Shown in pieces: positions 1-11,929 of a stretch of DNA of 64,000 nt. The stretch comes from Talinum fruticosum. Lineage: Eukaryota > Streptophyta > Magnoliopsida > Caryophyllales > Talinaceae. The number at the start of each line of letters is the position of its first letter. Within the stretch, counting starts at the first letter, position 1. The stretch lies in NCBI GenBank assembly GCA_021018815.1, contig JAITYX010000003.1:5132501-5196500 (forward strand), in the 5' to 3' direction. The position numbers were made by a program, and so were the translations under genes. The notes beneath the pieces were generated by a model that searched no databases, was not told the DNA's origin, and saw only the letters and a program-made list of their open reading frames with translations.

Positions 1-330
1 ATGTGCATAACAATGGTAAGGAACATCCGACTAAGTTTGATGCAAGGTCAAATGAAGGTATATTTCCGGGTTACTTATCTTATAATAAAGCATATAGAAT
101 TTTCAACAAGAGAACTAACAAAGTGGAAGAAAGTATCCATGTTGTCTTTGATGAGATTGACCATGGCAGGACAAGTGAATCCACCTTCTCATATCTCAAG
201 CTCAACGAGAGATGAAGACGATATTGCTAAAGTTGAGCTCGGAATGAGTCAAAACAAAAGAAATAAGGTAACTCATAATGAGTCAACTCATAATGAAGTG
301 ACTAAGAATGAACAAGTTTAAGAACTAGCT
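1..330 (+). pseudogene. SIRE-A integrase C-terminal end, partial
   Basis: Reading frame 3 from base 3 gives the stretch after the catalytic core, with HNNGKEHPTKFDAR, GIFPGYLSYNKAYR and VFDEID, which closely matches the same place in SIRE-B (52430-52673), SIRE-C and SIRE-D. Around base 210 the frame shifts to frame 1, giving DEDDIAKVELGMSQ and Asn/Thr-rich repeats of the type HNESTHNEVTKNE before a stop at 319. The catalytic D,D,E residues lie outside the window. The protein would join cDNA to target DNA. This copy is broken and partial. Confidence 0.8.
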
Positions 331-420
331 CGGAATGTTGAAGAACGAGGCCAATTCGAAGTTTAGCAAGAGCAACCAATCGAAGATCGGGTCATTCAAC
401 CAACAAACCCGATGAACGAG

Positions 421-1480
421 AGAACATAACAGGTAGAGCTTTGAAATATGCATCCAATCACCCACTTGAGAACATACTTTCTAATATAAATAGTGGGGTA
501 AGAACTCGTTCTTCTTTACAAAATCTATGTGTATTTTCAGCATTTATATCATTAATCGAACCTAAAAATGCACTAAAAGCCTTACTTGAACTTGAATAAG
601 TAGAGGAGATGCAAGAAGAATTAAATCAATTTGAAAGAAACCAAGTTTGGACTCGACCAAATTACCTTCCGACCACCCAAGTAATAGGAACCAAATGGCT
701 TTTCAAGAACAAAATGGATGAGGGAGGGTTGGTAGTTAGAAATAAAGCCGGATTAGTTCTTGAGGGATATAACGAAGAACAGGGAATTGATTGTGGGGAA
801 ACCTTTGTACATGTTGCTAGGATTGAGGTAATTAGAATTCTCTTAGCATTTGCATCTACCATGAACATCAAGATTTAACAAATGGATGTTAAATGTGCAT
901 TTCTTATTGGTTATATTCAAGACAAAGTTTATGTTGAGCAACCCCTGGATTTGAAAACTCTCAATTTCCAAATCATGTTTTCAAGTTGCAAAATGCTTTA
1001 TATGGTCTAAAACAAGCTCCCGGAGCTTAGTCCGAAAGACTAGGCAGTTTCTTGGACGAAAATAGCTTCAAAAGAGGTCAAATTGATAAAAAATTTTTTA
1101 CAAAAACCAAGGGGAATGATTTTCTTATCATTCGGATCTATGTTGATGATATTCTATTCGAGCTACTAATGAAACTCTATGCCAAGAGTTTTCCGAGTCA
1201 ATAAGACAAGAGTTCCAAATGAGTATAATGGGAGAACTCAATTTCTTCCTTGGATTGCAAATCAAGCAAGAAAAGGATGGCATCTATCTCCATCAATCAA
1301 AGTACACCAAGGATCTATTGAAGAAGTACGAGCTACAAGATGTGAAGCATGCAGCAACACCTATGAGTAGCGAGTACAAAACCGCACTCACATGAGAAAA
1401 GTGAAGTTGTAGATCGAAAACTCTAAAGAGGTATGATTGGATCTCTACTTTATCTCACATCTAGTAGGTCAGCTATCATG
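421..1480 (+). pseudogene. SIRE-A reverse transcriptase (RVT_2 type), broken
   Basis: The linker before RT is visible from about 421 (ASNHPLENIL, GVRTRSSLQNLC). RT starts near 609 with EELNQFERNQVW, then GTKWLFKNKMDE and [14 protein letters not shown]. After a stop at 876 it continues QMDVKCAF and [10 protein letters not shown]. The catalytic YVDD is at 1139-1150 in another frame (RIYVDDIL). The fingers-to-thumb segment NFFLGLQIKQEKDGIY is spread over two frames near 1240-1290. Several stops and at least four frame changes make this copy inactive as written. It would copy element RNA into DNA in the virus-like particle. Confidence 0.85.
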
Positions 1481-2074
1481 TTTAGTGTTTTTCTTTAGAT
1501 TTCAAGCTAATGCTAAGGAATTACATCTCACTACGGTGAAGAGAATTTTTAAATATCTTATAGGGACTCGGACACTTGGCCTCTAGTACTCGAAAGACTC
1601 ATATCTCGACCCTCACTGGATACTCGGATGCTGAGTATGCTAGATACAAAGTTGATAGAAAGAGCACATCAGGAGCATGTCAATTTCTAGTTCAATCACT
1701 CATCTCCTGGAATTCAATGAAGTAAAACTCAATTGCTCTATCAACTGCTGAGGCTGAGTACATTGCACCGGGGCTTTCGTGCTCGGATTCTTTGGATCAA
1801 GCAACACTTGAAGAATCTTGGACTATCATTCACATCTATCCCAATCAAGTGTGACAATCTAAGTTCAATCAAGCATCACTAAGAATTCGGTTCAGCACTA
1901 AAAAACAAAACATATTGAGGTCGGTATCATTTTCTAAGAGACCATTTTGAGAAAGGTGATATTAAACTTCGGTTTATTCCTATAAAATTTCAATTAGCTA
2001 ATATTTTCACTAAATCTTTTAGTGAAGATCAGTTTTGCTTTATTAAGAATGAACTTGGCATGTTAAATACATGA
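1481..2074 (+). pseudogene. SIRE-A RNase H and pol end, broken
   Basis: Fragments of the copia RNase H domain are readable: LTGYSDAEYA, DRKSTSGACQF and STAEAEYI between about 1615 and 1770, then the C-terminal segment ending in NELGMLNT followed by TGA at 2072-2074. The same ending (NELGM.N.) closes pol in SIRE-C near 46197. The domain degrades the RNA strand of the RNA-DNA hybrid. In-frame stops and frame changes break it. The acidic residues of YSDA and the Glu of AEAEY are kept. Confidence 0.8.
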
Positions 2075-2249
2075 TTATCCGAGTTATTACATAAGTTATT
2101 CTACTCCGATTGATTGTTATATGCTTTGAGTGAATAACTAATGGATCACTTGACACGAGAATGAGACTAAGCTATGAGTTATGAATTTTCCGAGTGTGTT
2201 ATGAGTCACTCAAACAATTTACTTGAGTCGGACTCGGATTATTAGCAAA

Positions 2250-2254
2250 ATGGA
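2250..2254. repeat. Target site duplication ATGGA of solo LTR (second copy 3502-3506)
   Basis: ATGGA stands immediately before the first TGAAG and immediately after the last CTTCA of the LTR at 2255-3501. Removing the LTR and one copy restores the sequence found after pol in SIRE-C (near 46350-46400). Confidence 0.85.
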
Positions 2255-3501
2255 TGAAGACTCAAGTATGACTGAATAAACCCTTGGATGTGTTTTGATT
2301 TCATGCATTCATTTAAATTTAGGATAAAGCGAGAAGCATCCTAAAACAAATTCATTTAACTAAATCATATGCTTTACAATTCATCATTTCACTATGACTT
2401 ATTCTCGACTAAACTCGGACTTAAGTATATTAAGATTATCCGACTAAGTCGGACTCAAACTCAAACTCATAAAGTAGCAGCTGAGTTAGTGAGTAAGACC
2501 GACCCACTCGGATCTAAGATTCGACCCACTACGTCGGACTCGGGCTCGAAAGTAGACTCGAGTCGGTGAGTAACACTCGACCCACTCGGATCTCGGATTC
2601 TGACCCACTAAGTTAGACTCGGACATTTTGTTTTGCCTACGTTATTATTTATTTAATCATGCGTAATTGTAAATTGTCTAAATAACTCATGTGCCCATTA
2701 TGATTGAATGATTTATTTATGAGTTTTGACATATATGGAATCCGAGTATATTGAATATTAGACTTGAAATATTCTAGATTTATAGATTAAGATAATCGGA
2801 CATTAAATACTTTATTTAGACTAATCCTTATCTAATTATGGACCAAGGTATAAAGCAAGAGAAAGATTCTGTTCGGAACTTAGTGGCTCATTGGGGTATT
2901 AGTGGTCAAGTACCATTGATTTGTTTATCAAGTTTAACATATACTTTTCGCATAAGTTCTAGTTTTCTAGCAAGGTATAACCACGGGTAAAATTGCACAT
3001 AGGTATATTTAGAGCATTGCCCTTTCCTCCGGTAAGGGCGGTGGTAATGTCCCCGGCCTCCTTTCAGCTGCGCTAATCGTCGGCTAGCGATTTGTTTAGA
3101 CTAAAACCAGTGATTACGAGTTTAGGGCGTTACATTTGGAGGATCCCAAGTTCATAAGGTAACTTCAACTTGGAAGTACTAGGTCATTCGGATAAGGTAA
3201 ATTCTAAGTTTGGGAAAATTGTAATAGATTTATTTGGGAACAAATTTGGGTAGTCATATTCATTGTATTTTGAGGATTCAAAACAGTGGATTTGACTTGG
3301 TGCTTGGATTAGCACTCGGCCGTGGTTTTCCGCCCAGGAGGGCTTCCACGTAATTCGAGTTTACACTTTTCTAAGTCTAATCTAGACTCAAATTATCTTG
3401 TTTATTCTTTTCAAGCAAAAAGATTCTAAGTTTGTTCAAATTTCCACATCACCCTATTCACCCCCTTAGGGTGACTTAGACTCTCCCGGAGCAAACCTTC
3501 A
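2255..3501 (+). mobile_element. Solo Sirevirus LTR inside SIRE-A
   Basis: The segment begins TGAAGACTC and ends GAGCAAACCTTCA, the same termini as the LTRs of SIRE-A, B, C and D, and is flanked by ATGGA on both sides. The last ~270 bases match those LTRs well (region with GTGGATTTGACTTGGTGC and CACCCTATTCACCCCC). The first half is more diverged. Length is 1247 bases against about 1430-1590 for the others. No internal domain or second LTR is present, so this is the product of LTR-LTR recombination after insertion. Confidence 0.88.
2489..2644 (+). repeat. 78-base direct repeat pair in solo LTR
   Basis: Two imperfect copies start at 2489 and 2567 (GTGAGTAAG / GTGAGTAAC), each holding GACCCACTCGGATCT and a second GACCCACTA. 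They are rich in CTCGG and are absent from the other LTRs of the family that I compared by eye. Confidence 0.7.
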
Positions 3502-3733
3502 ATGGACATCAAAATTTTGGGATCATCTCTAGATAAATGGAGAATCTCATAAATGTTTTCGAAAATCCTTTTTCTCTCTCTCTCTCTCGTCACACGATAA
3601 GTCAAAAGAACTAGCCATTGGAAGAAAGCTGCTTGGAAAATTAGTCGTTACTCGCAGGGAGACTCAACGGTTTGATAACCATTGCTTGGGAGGCCGAGTC
3701 GAAAGGCGGTCAATTCAATGAAAGCATTTATTC

Positions 3734-3743
3734 TATAAATAGC
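3734..3743 (+). promoter_or_regulatory. TATA-like box upstream of SIRE-A env-like ORF
   Basis: TATAAATAGC lies 178 bases before the ATG at 3912 and is followed by a pyrimidine-rich (CT) leader. The same decamer is found upstream of the env-like ORF in SIRE-C (46604) and SIRE-D (56742-56751, minus). A CT run at about 3571-3589 precedes it. Confidence 0.55.
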
Positions 3744-3911
3744 ACCGCTTCGTTTTCACTCATTCACTTTTCCTACTTATTGCTTATACTCTCGCTCTCT
3801 TTGCTCTCGCTTTCAGTCACTCTCGCACTCAAACTCTCTCTCTGTTTCTCACTCATCTATGCCTCTACTCGTATTTCACTTTACTCTCAAACTTTCTCTA
3901 TCTCTTTCACT

Positions 3912-3943
3912 ATGCCTATGAGAGGTTCAGCTATGGAGGGAGG
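3912..3943 (+). pseudogene. SIRE-A env-like ORF, first codons, cut by Athila insertion
   Basis: The ATG at 3912 starts MPMRGSA, matching the starts in SIRE-D (MPKRGS) and SIRE-C (MLKRGSAPDF). The frame is cut at 3943 by the gypsy element and resumes at 15639. One copy of the duplicated GGAGG is at 3939-3943. Confidence 0.7.
3939..3943. repeat. Target site duplication GGAGG of the Athila-like element (second copy 15634-15638)
   Basis: GGAGG directly precedes the TGTTAG start at 3944 and directly follows the TTAACA end at 15633. Confidence 0.92.
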
Positions 3944-6417
3944 TGTTAGCTTGTCGTACAGCTACAAATTAAACCACCTGATTAGGCTTATAATAAATAA
4001 TATAGCATAGAGAAGTAGGGATCGGATCCACGAGAAAAATAATGTAAAAACCAAACTTTTAATCCAATTAAACTTACTAATCTAATTATTTTTATTTCTT
4101 AATCTTGTAAAACAAAACCTTAAACAAATCAAATTAAACTACTAAAATCCCAAAAATTCCTATAAGAAAGACTTCTGAAATTCTCCAAATTCATTTTTTA
4201 TAAATTAATTTTGACATAATTATCCTAACTAATTCTGAAAAATTCAAAACAGAAAATCAAATAAAGATTCAAAACGAGAAAATAAAAATAGAAAATAAAC
4301 TCATAATTTAATAACTAAAAATAACATAAACATTATCTAACAATATAAATAAATAATCTAGACAGAATATAAAAATTATAATAACCCAGAAATATTTTTT
4401 ATATATATTTTTTAGAACAATTAAAATAGAAAACTAAGGCAAAAAATAAACAGATTCTAAAACAGAAAATTAAATAACTAAAATTCTGCACTAAATTAAT
4501 TACGAAAATAAATACTAAAATTACCATATTAACAAAAATTTTCTAGACCTAACCAAACACTAAAAATATATAAATAAATTTAAAACTGAATTTACGAAAT
4601 TATTTAGCTAAAAACCTACGAGTAATTAAATTCAAGAATTAAATCTGAAAAATTATAAAATTAATTCCAAAAATTATAAACTTTAATCACATCAAACTAG
4701 GACTCTATATTAACCCTAAAAGAAGATAAAACATAAAAAGTAATAAAGGAAACTATTTTTAAACTAATTTATAACAAAGCTGACTTAAAAATAATAAAAG
4801 CCGATAGAAAAATAATCTAAAAGTTAAAATATATAAAGACTCAAAATTAAATTAAAATAAAATTCCTCAAACTAACCTAAAATATTATTATTTACGGGGA
4901 GGATAACGAAATTAATAATAAAATATTGGAACTTTGTAAATAAAAATTGACAACTAAGTAAAGTAACTAAAAAGCAAATAAATAATATCAAAGATATCAA
5001 TTTTATTAAAAGACACTCAGTATAATCTATATCCACCATGCAAATTATTATTTATCATTAACACACAAATTGACAGACCCATGAGCTAAACCGTAGAAGA
5101 CAACCACTAGCTGATCTTCCCCATTTTTCCTTAGTTATTAGTTTAATTACGCTTAACCACGATATTTATATCCCTAGCACTAGCACTAGAATTTAATCAA
5201 ATTAGAGCATTAAGTATTAAAAAAACATCATCTAGCACCTAATAACCAATCTACTAGCAAATAGATTTAAACAGGATCTATGAACATTTCCTAATTAAAA
5301 GAGATGAGTATGAGCCATCCATGATTAATTAGGGTGATACTTATGTCTAAAAGATCAAGCGATTACGTACTTAAACCTTTTAAACTATCATATGAATTTA
5401 TATAAAACTAATTAGCGTGCACTCTAATTAATTAGACATAAAATTATAAATGATAAGAATAAATTATCGAGAGAATCATGGATCTTTCTAATTAATAAGA
5501 CAATAAAGATCAAAACTTTGTTTCAAAATAAATAATTTAACATGGTTTCGGATAGATTATACTAAGTATAAAAAAACTACTCAAACATAATGTCATTTAA
5601 AACACGTAAACTAAATAAAAATAACATCTTTCATATTAATCTAACAATAAAAATTCAATCTTTACCACTAAAAAATTACGATACTAAATAATACTTCTAA
5701 TATAAATTTCTTCGGACGTGGAAAGGTTGAAGACCGATGATGTTGACAATGATCAAGATGTGATGATTGTGATATTGTGGCTGTGAGTGAGAGCTGCATA
5801 GAATTGAAGTGGTGAGATGATAAAAGAGGGGGTGATGATGATAGATAGATTAGGCGTGAGATAAAGAGATAGAGACGTGGGGTTGATTGATGAAGAGGGA
5901 TGGTGATGATGATTATTGACAAGTGAGCTAGCGAGAGAGACACGAAGTAGATGATGGGTGGTTTTGTGATAATGGGGGGCTGCGAAGGGGCTGTGTGGGA
6001 AGGCTTCAACGTGTCGGAGCTGGGTATGGCATGAGGGATTAAAAAGTCATGAGGGCTCGCTAGGGCTTGGTTCCTCTTACTTCTCTTCCAAGTTTCCTTC
6101 TTCTCATGTAACTTTAAGGAGGAGTCCTATTGGGTTTAGGGGTATGATTATCTTCACTCTCCTCTTCAAATTAAAACTTCATAAAATAAAATATCATAAA
6201 ATAAATATTTTATGACACATTATTTTTATGCACCAACTTCATATCTTTTCTTGAACGCTTGTTGGTACCTAAAAATCCTCTTTTAACGTCTTTTCTTCTT
6301 TTCCCACTTTATTCGACAATTACCTAAAAATGAACAAAATAGAATAATTTAAATAAAATAAACTATATAATATAAGCTAAATAACTACTAAAATTACGTA
6401 TAAAATATGACTTAACA
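3944..6417 (-). repeat. Athila-like 3' LTR
   Basis: It starts TGTTAGCTTGTCG on the plus strand and ends GACTTAACA, so on the element strand it runs TGTTAAGTC...CTAACA. It aligns end to end with 13213-15633. It is very AT-rich in 4000-5700 and more GC-rich and pyrimidine/purine-skewed at 5700-6000. A 113-codon open frame on the minus strand at 5668-6009 is low-complexity and disrupted in the other LTR, so I do not call it a gene. Confidence 0.93.
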
Positions 6418-6436
6418 AATTCCCCCACACTTAGAC
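6418..6436 (-). promoter_or_regulatory. Polypurine tract of Athila-like element
   Basis: On the minus strand AAGTGTGGGGGAATT stands directly before the LTR start TGTTAAGTC. This is where plus-strand DNA synthesis would be primed. Confidence 0.8.
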
Positions 6437-7883
6437 TTTGGACGTCCTCGTGCGAAGAAATCTAAGACTCGATCTAATATTACGCTTCCTTATAAAGGCA
6501 CACATAAAACATAAAGTATACACTAGACTTTCCTTGCAATTTAGTTTGATGAAAATTTGTTTTCCCAAGCAAGTGAAAAACTAAACATTGCATTGTCATC
6601 GGAGAGTTTATTCATCGGCGTTACAATGCCTCTTTCAATTAAGCAACAGTCAAAAATTATCGATCTTTTTCAAACATGTACAATCCGGTCAAGAGGCCTA
6701 AAAAGTTTTACGATGGGAAAAATTAAGGTGCGAGTATGGTTATAGAGACGCTGAATCAGCGAGATAACTCACTTAAAATCGATAATAAACTTGTTTGCAA
6801 ACTTTTCTTCCAACTTTTTTTCTCCTTTTTTAAAACTCCATTCAAGCACATATTCGAGGCCCATGTAGGCTCTTAGAAATATAACACTCCCTGTCTCCCA
6901 CTCACCTAAATAGAGGTGCTGGATTTAATGCTCTATTTTTTTCTTTTTCTTTTCGTTAGTATGCTTCGAGCCATTGACCGGCCCAAAAGGGGCATAACTC
7001 TCCCAGCGTGGGTTACTCCATTCATAAAGGTTCGAGGTTGAGACCTAAACTTAAGGGAAATGGTGCCGAGGCACCAACTCCGACCCTGTTGGTAGACTAA
7101 CATTTTTTTCTCTTTTTTTATTTTATTTTATTTGTTGGCATGTTTCAAGTTGTAAACGGCCCTTAACGGGGTTGACTCTTCTATCACAGGTTTTTCCATA
7201 CACAAGCCACTTAAAGGGAACAAATGTCGTACCACTTGAACCAACCTTGTGTTGGTAAACCAAAATACTCTAAACTGTAATAGGCAAGATAAGAAAAATC
7301 AAATTTTCAATGAGTCATTCCGCTAAGTTCAGTAGTGCCTCTATCACGATCATATAACATGATTAAACCGACGAGAAAAATTATGATTGTCACTAATTGA
7401 AGAAATATATGAGGATCAACTCAAACAACATTGAATGACAATTAACATGTTCAAATTTCTCACTTACAAAGGGAAAGAAAAACTATAAATAGAAAAATTT
7501 AAGCAAGTTAACCTAGCATATATTCATGTTCATGCATTTCTTCATAAGAAAGATACTAATTTTTTTTTATTTTTATCTTTTATTTTTCAAAAATAAGATA
7601 AAAATAAATGCATAAGATTAAAATACAAGATGCACTCCCCACACTTAATTCATGCATTGTCCCTAATGCACGCAAAATAAAAATAAAAATAAAATTAAAG
7701 TAAAAACTATAGAAACTTCCCTGAAAATGTTGGGTTGCCTCCTAACCAGGCACCTTTGTTTATCGCCTTTGGCTAGACATCGTTGTAACTCATGGGTCTT
7801 CTAAATGAATCTCCTCTACTAAGCAAATTTGGCTTCTTTTATAGAAATTTCTTAACCTATGACCATTCACCTTAAAAATCTTG
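6437..7883 (-). other. Non-coding region between integrase and 3' LTR, with imperfect tandem repeats
   Basis: No supported gene. Two imperfect units of about 180 bases (near 6958 and 7138 on the plus strand) each combine a T-rich run, an ATG.TTC.AG..GT segment, a GGCCC..AACGGGG-like block and a CTTGTGTTGGTA-like end. A shorter related unit lies near 6843. The remainder is AT-rich. This is the place where other Athila elements keep an env-like ORF. Confidence 0.6.
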
Positions 7884-9119
7884 TTAGCGAGAATAACTTT
7901 TAATCTCAACGACCCCATGTTGATAAGTCTTGACTACCTCAAACTGTCCTAGCCATCTAGAGTTTAACTTACCAGGAAAAAGTCTTAATTGTGAATTGAA
8001 CAATAACACTTTCTCCCCTATTTGAAATTCCTTCCCGATAACATTAGCATCATGAAATGCTTTGACTTTACCTTTATAAATTACTGAATCGTCATAAGCT
8101 TCCATACGAATCTCTTTTAATTCCTGCAGTTGTAACTTACGCTCCTTTCCCGCTAAGTCATAATCTAAATTGCACTTCTTTACAACCCACTATTATTTAT
8201 GCTCTAACTCTATAGGGAGATGACATGCTTTTCCAAACACTCGCCTGTAAGGTGACATACCTATAGGGATCTTGTATGCAATTCTATAAGCCTAGAGAGC
8301 TTCATCTAATCTAAGACTCCAATCCTTCTTATACTGGCCTAACAACTTTTTTAGAATTCCTTTGATTTCTCTATTAGAGATTTCAGCTTGGCCATTTGTT
8401 TGGGGATGGTAACTTGTAGACACCTTATGAGTTACATGGTATTTAGCTAGCAAGGTACCTAAAGTTTTATTACAAAAATGTGTCCCTCTATCACTAATGA
8501 CTGCTCTAGGTACCCCATATCTATGTAGAATAGGAGATTTAACATGTTTCCCCATAGTCTTAGCATCATTGGTTGTAGTAGCTACCACTTCAACCCATTT
8601 AGACACATAATCAACAAACAGGAGTATGTAAGTAAAACCAAAGGAAAGGGGAACGGTCCCATGAAATTCATGCCCTACACATCAAATATTTCACACACAT
8701 ACACATTATATAGAGGCATTTGATTCCTCCCCGATAAATTTCCTGTCTTTTGGCATGCTTCACATTTTTGCAAAATAGTAGGCCAATAAAATCCACATTC
8801 TAAGATGTTGTGTGTTGTTCTTTTTGGTCCAAAATGCCCCCACTTTCAAATGAATGACAGAAAGTTAAAATATAATGAAACTCAATGTCATCTACACAAC
8901 GCCTTATAATCTGATGTCCATAAAATTTCCATAAGTAAGGGTCGTCCCAAACATAATATTTAGCCTGAGATCTTATCTTTTCTTTTTGGGCTCTAGACAT
9001 ATATCTTGGAAAATTTTTGGCAACTATGTAATTTACTATGTCAGCATACCAAGGTAATCTATTAATGACAACATATAGAGTCTCACCAGGAAAACAATCA
9101 CTGAAAGGGTCACTACTTT
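7884..9119 (-). pseudogene. Athila-like integrase, broken
   Basis: Reading on the minus strand: an N-terminal zinc-binding region from about 8950 (DDPYLWKFYG, RCVDD, then remnants of the HHCC finger near 8820-8760); the core at about 8660-8292 with VDYVSKWVE, SDRGTHF and QTNGQAEISNREIK, giving the D, D and E of a DD35E site; and a C-terminal segment at 8105-7884 with GEKVLLFNSQLRLFPGKL and SRWLGQFEV, the GPF-like part of Athila integrases. Stops and frame changes separate the pieces. The enzyme would insert cDNA into the genome. Confidence 0.88.
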
Positions 9120-9548
9120 CCCCATTTTCTAGCCTACTCGGATGGTCTGCAACTAAGTTTTCAGCTCCTCGCTTGTCTTTAAAATCTATTTCAGATTCTT
9201 GCAGTAATAAGACCCATCTAATCAACTTGGGTTTAGAGTCATTCTTATTCAGCAAATGTTTAATAGTAGAATGATCAGTATAAACGAGTAACTTTCACAC
9301 CTAGCGAGATAAGGACGAAACTTTTCAAGAGCAAAAACAATAGCATACATTTCCTTTTCTATAGTGGTATAGTTACATTGTGCTTGGTCAAGAGTTCTAG
9401 AAGCATACTGAATTGCATGAGGTACCTTCCCTACTCTTTGACCTAAGACTGCCCCTACCACCCTATTACTAGCATCACACTTCAACTCAAAAGGCAAGGC
9501 CCGGTTCGGAGGTTGTACTATAGGAGTAGTAGTCAATTTTAATTTCAA
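9120..9548 (-). pseudogene. Athila-like RNase H, broken
   Basis: The minus-strand frame at 9548-9249 reads PFELKCDASNRVVGAVLGQR, HAIQYASRTLDQAQ and YTTIEKEMYAIVFALEKFR, the start of gypsy RNase H with the catalytic Asp of CDAS and the Glu of EKEMYA. A frame change near 9250 leads into the 9255-8800 frame (KLIRWVLLLQE, DKRGAENLVADHPSRL), which is the end of the domain, with the Asp of ADH kept. Confidence 0.87.
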
Positions 9549-9632
9549 TTCATCAAAAGCCCTCTCACATTCCTCATTAAAATCAAATTTAGCATCTTTT
9601 GCAAGTAAAGCACATAAAGGAGAGGCAATCTT

Positions 9633-10420
9633 TTAGAAGTCTTTAATAAATCTCCTATAAAATCCAACATGACCTAAAAATGACCTTACATCCTTAACAC
9701 ATTTGGGATAGCGTAAAGATTGAATGATGTCTACTTTTGCCTTGTCAACCTCTAAACCCTTAGATGACACAACATTCCCCAATACTACCCCTTGTTCAAC
9801 CATGAAATGACACTTTTCAAAATTAAGTAACAAATTAGTTTCAATGCAACGCCTAAGTACTAAAGTAAGATGATGTAAGCACTCATCAAATGAATCACCA
9901 TGCACAATAAATCATCCATGAAAACTTCCATAATTTTGGTGATAAACTCAAAAAGATACTCATCATACATCTTTGAAATGTAGCAGGAGCATTACACAAA
10001 CCAAAAGGCATTCTCCTAAAAGCATAAGTGCCAACAGGACATGTAAAGGTGGTCTTTTCCTGATCTTCGGGAGCTATAAGGACTTGAATATACCTTGAAT
10101 ACCCATCTAAAAAACAATAATGTGATTTCCCATCTAATCTTTCTAACATTTGGTCCATAAAAGGCAAGGGAAAATAATCTTTCTTTGTGGCTTTGTTTAA
10201 TTTTCCATAGTCAATGCACACCCTCCAGCCATTCTAGACTCTGGTAGGAACCAACTCACCTTCCTTATTTTGGACTACTATTATACCCCCTTGTTTAGGA
10301 TTACATGAATCGGGCTAACCCATTCAGAATCAGCTATGGGGTAGATCACTCCAGCATCTATCCACTTAATAATTTCTTTTTGCACTACCTCCATCTTAGG
10401 TGGGTTTAGTCTTCATTGAG
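9633..10420 (-). pseudogene. Athila-like reverse transcriptase, broken
   Basis: The minus strand gives MCIDYGKLNKATKKDYFPLP, LDGKSHYCFLDGYS and FRRMPFGLCNAPATFQRCM at 10221-9940, then a frame change at the catalytic loop (VFMDDLL, 9911-9922) and LNFEKCHFMV, LGNVVSSKGLEVDKAKV and RSFLGHVGFYRRFIKDF down to 9633. The upstream part EIIKWIDAGVIYPIADS is readable near 10380-10320. The fingers Asp (in FLDGYS) and the Met-Asp-Asp pair are present. Together these are standard gypsy RT with an Athila-like sequence. Confidence 0.9.
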
Positions 10421-11745
10421 GGTCTCTCTTAGGCTTAACATCTTACTCTAATGTGATTTTATGTGAACACAATGTTGGACTGAGCCCTTTCAGGTCTGCT
10501 AAAGTCCCCCCAATGCTTCACTATGTTCTCTAAGCACCTTAATAAGCTTATCTTCTTATTCAAGTGTTAGTGCATTAGAAATTATAACATGTAAAATCTC
10601 ATTATCTTCTAAATAAGCATATTTTAAATTTTCAAGCATTGGTTTCAAATCTAATTTAGGGGCGAAACACGAGAGGGTAGCAAGTTTTCATGATTCACAG
10701 GTAGCTCTATCATACTAGGTCTTTCCATTACTTGCAACTATAACATAGACTATATGCTATCTACTAGTCCTAAGTTAACATGATAGGGTATAGCATGAAA
10801 TACAAAATGATCCAACCCTTTGGTAAGCACGAGTTAACAATTCATCTTCCTGAGACAAATCATAAACATCTTGGGACAATTCATTAATTGTATCAAGTGC
10901 ACGAACATAATTCACATTGGCAAGAAATCTCATGGCATCAAAAATATTGAATTTAATAACATCACCATCAAATTCCATAGTTAATGTTCCCCATGCACAT
11001 CTATTTTTGTCCTAGATGTTTTAAGGAATGGTCTACCAAGAAAAATAGGAATGTCGTGGCATGCATTACCCATGTCCAATACATAAAAATCAGCAGGAAA
11101 AATAAGCTCATTGACTTAGACTAAGACATCCTCTAAGACTCCATTTGGGTAAGTACTACTCCTATCAGCCTACTCGAATTACTAGCCCAGTTTTCTTCAA
11201 CTCTCCTAAGTTCGGTTTATCATAAACGAGACCTAGGCATCAGGTTAATGGAGGCACTTAAATCAAGTATGGCTCTATCAAAGTATAGGTTTCCAATCTT
11301 ACAAGGGACAAAGAACACACCTGGGTCCTTACATTTAGGAGGGAGCTTCTTATGAAAAACAGCGAGATGCATTCTCTCCCACACTTATCTTCTCATTTCC
11401 TTTTAGTTTTCTTTTAGAAGTACAAAGCTCCTTAAGAAATTTAGCATAACGAGGAACCTATTTAATGGCATCTAGGAGAGGAATGTTTATCTCTACCTTC
11501 CTAAATGTTTCTAGGATTTCTTGGTTTGCCTCATCTATTTTAGGAGTTATGCTTCTCAATCTACTAGGGAAAGGTGGGATAGGTTTGTAAGGATCTTTCT
11601 TATTGTCACTTATCTCTTTAGCATTAGAGGTGTTATCTTTCTTTAAGTTAGGTTCAGATTCCTTGACCTCTAGTTCAGGCTCTACCTCTCTATTGTTTTT
11701 AGGTTCATTAAGTTCCTTCCCACTCCTTAGTCTTATGGCACTCAC
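10421..11745 (-). pseudogene. Athila-like protease region and its flanking linkers, broken
   Basis: The minus-strand frame 11745-11458 (RLRSGKELNEPKNN then acidic and Lys-rich sequence, PFPSRLRS) is the linker after gag. The protease-like part follows at about 11380-11220: KLPPKCKDPGVFFVPCKIG and AILDLSASINLMPRS, where the usual D-L-G of Athila aspartic protease reads D-L-S. The frame 10978-10775 (MEFDGDVIKFNIFDAMRF, ALDTINELSQDVYDLSQED) is the protease-RT linker. Stops separate these pieces. The protease would cleave the polyprotein. Confidence 0.75.
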
Positions 11746-11929
11746 ATTTTCCTTGGGGTCTGGAAGGGTTGTGATGGTAATCTATTTTACAATTGGGCTT
11801 GCAGGTTACTAAACATCGTATCCGTTGCGGTTTATCTCTCTTGAACCTACTTAATAGTCATTTCTTAACTTTGGAACCTAAGATCAGATTCCTTTTTCTG
11901 GTCATCCATTTTCTTAATCATTTTCTCTA

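Noticed and set aside
3672..4010. 112-codon plus-strand frame
   Set aside because: It runs across the junction between the env-like leader and the Athila LTR; a chance frame in CT-rich sequence.
5668..6009. 113-codon minus-strand frame in the Athila LTR
   Set aside because: Low-complexity Ser/His/Ile-rich protein inside an LTR, disrupted by indels in the partner LTR (near 15000-15200).
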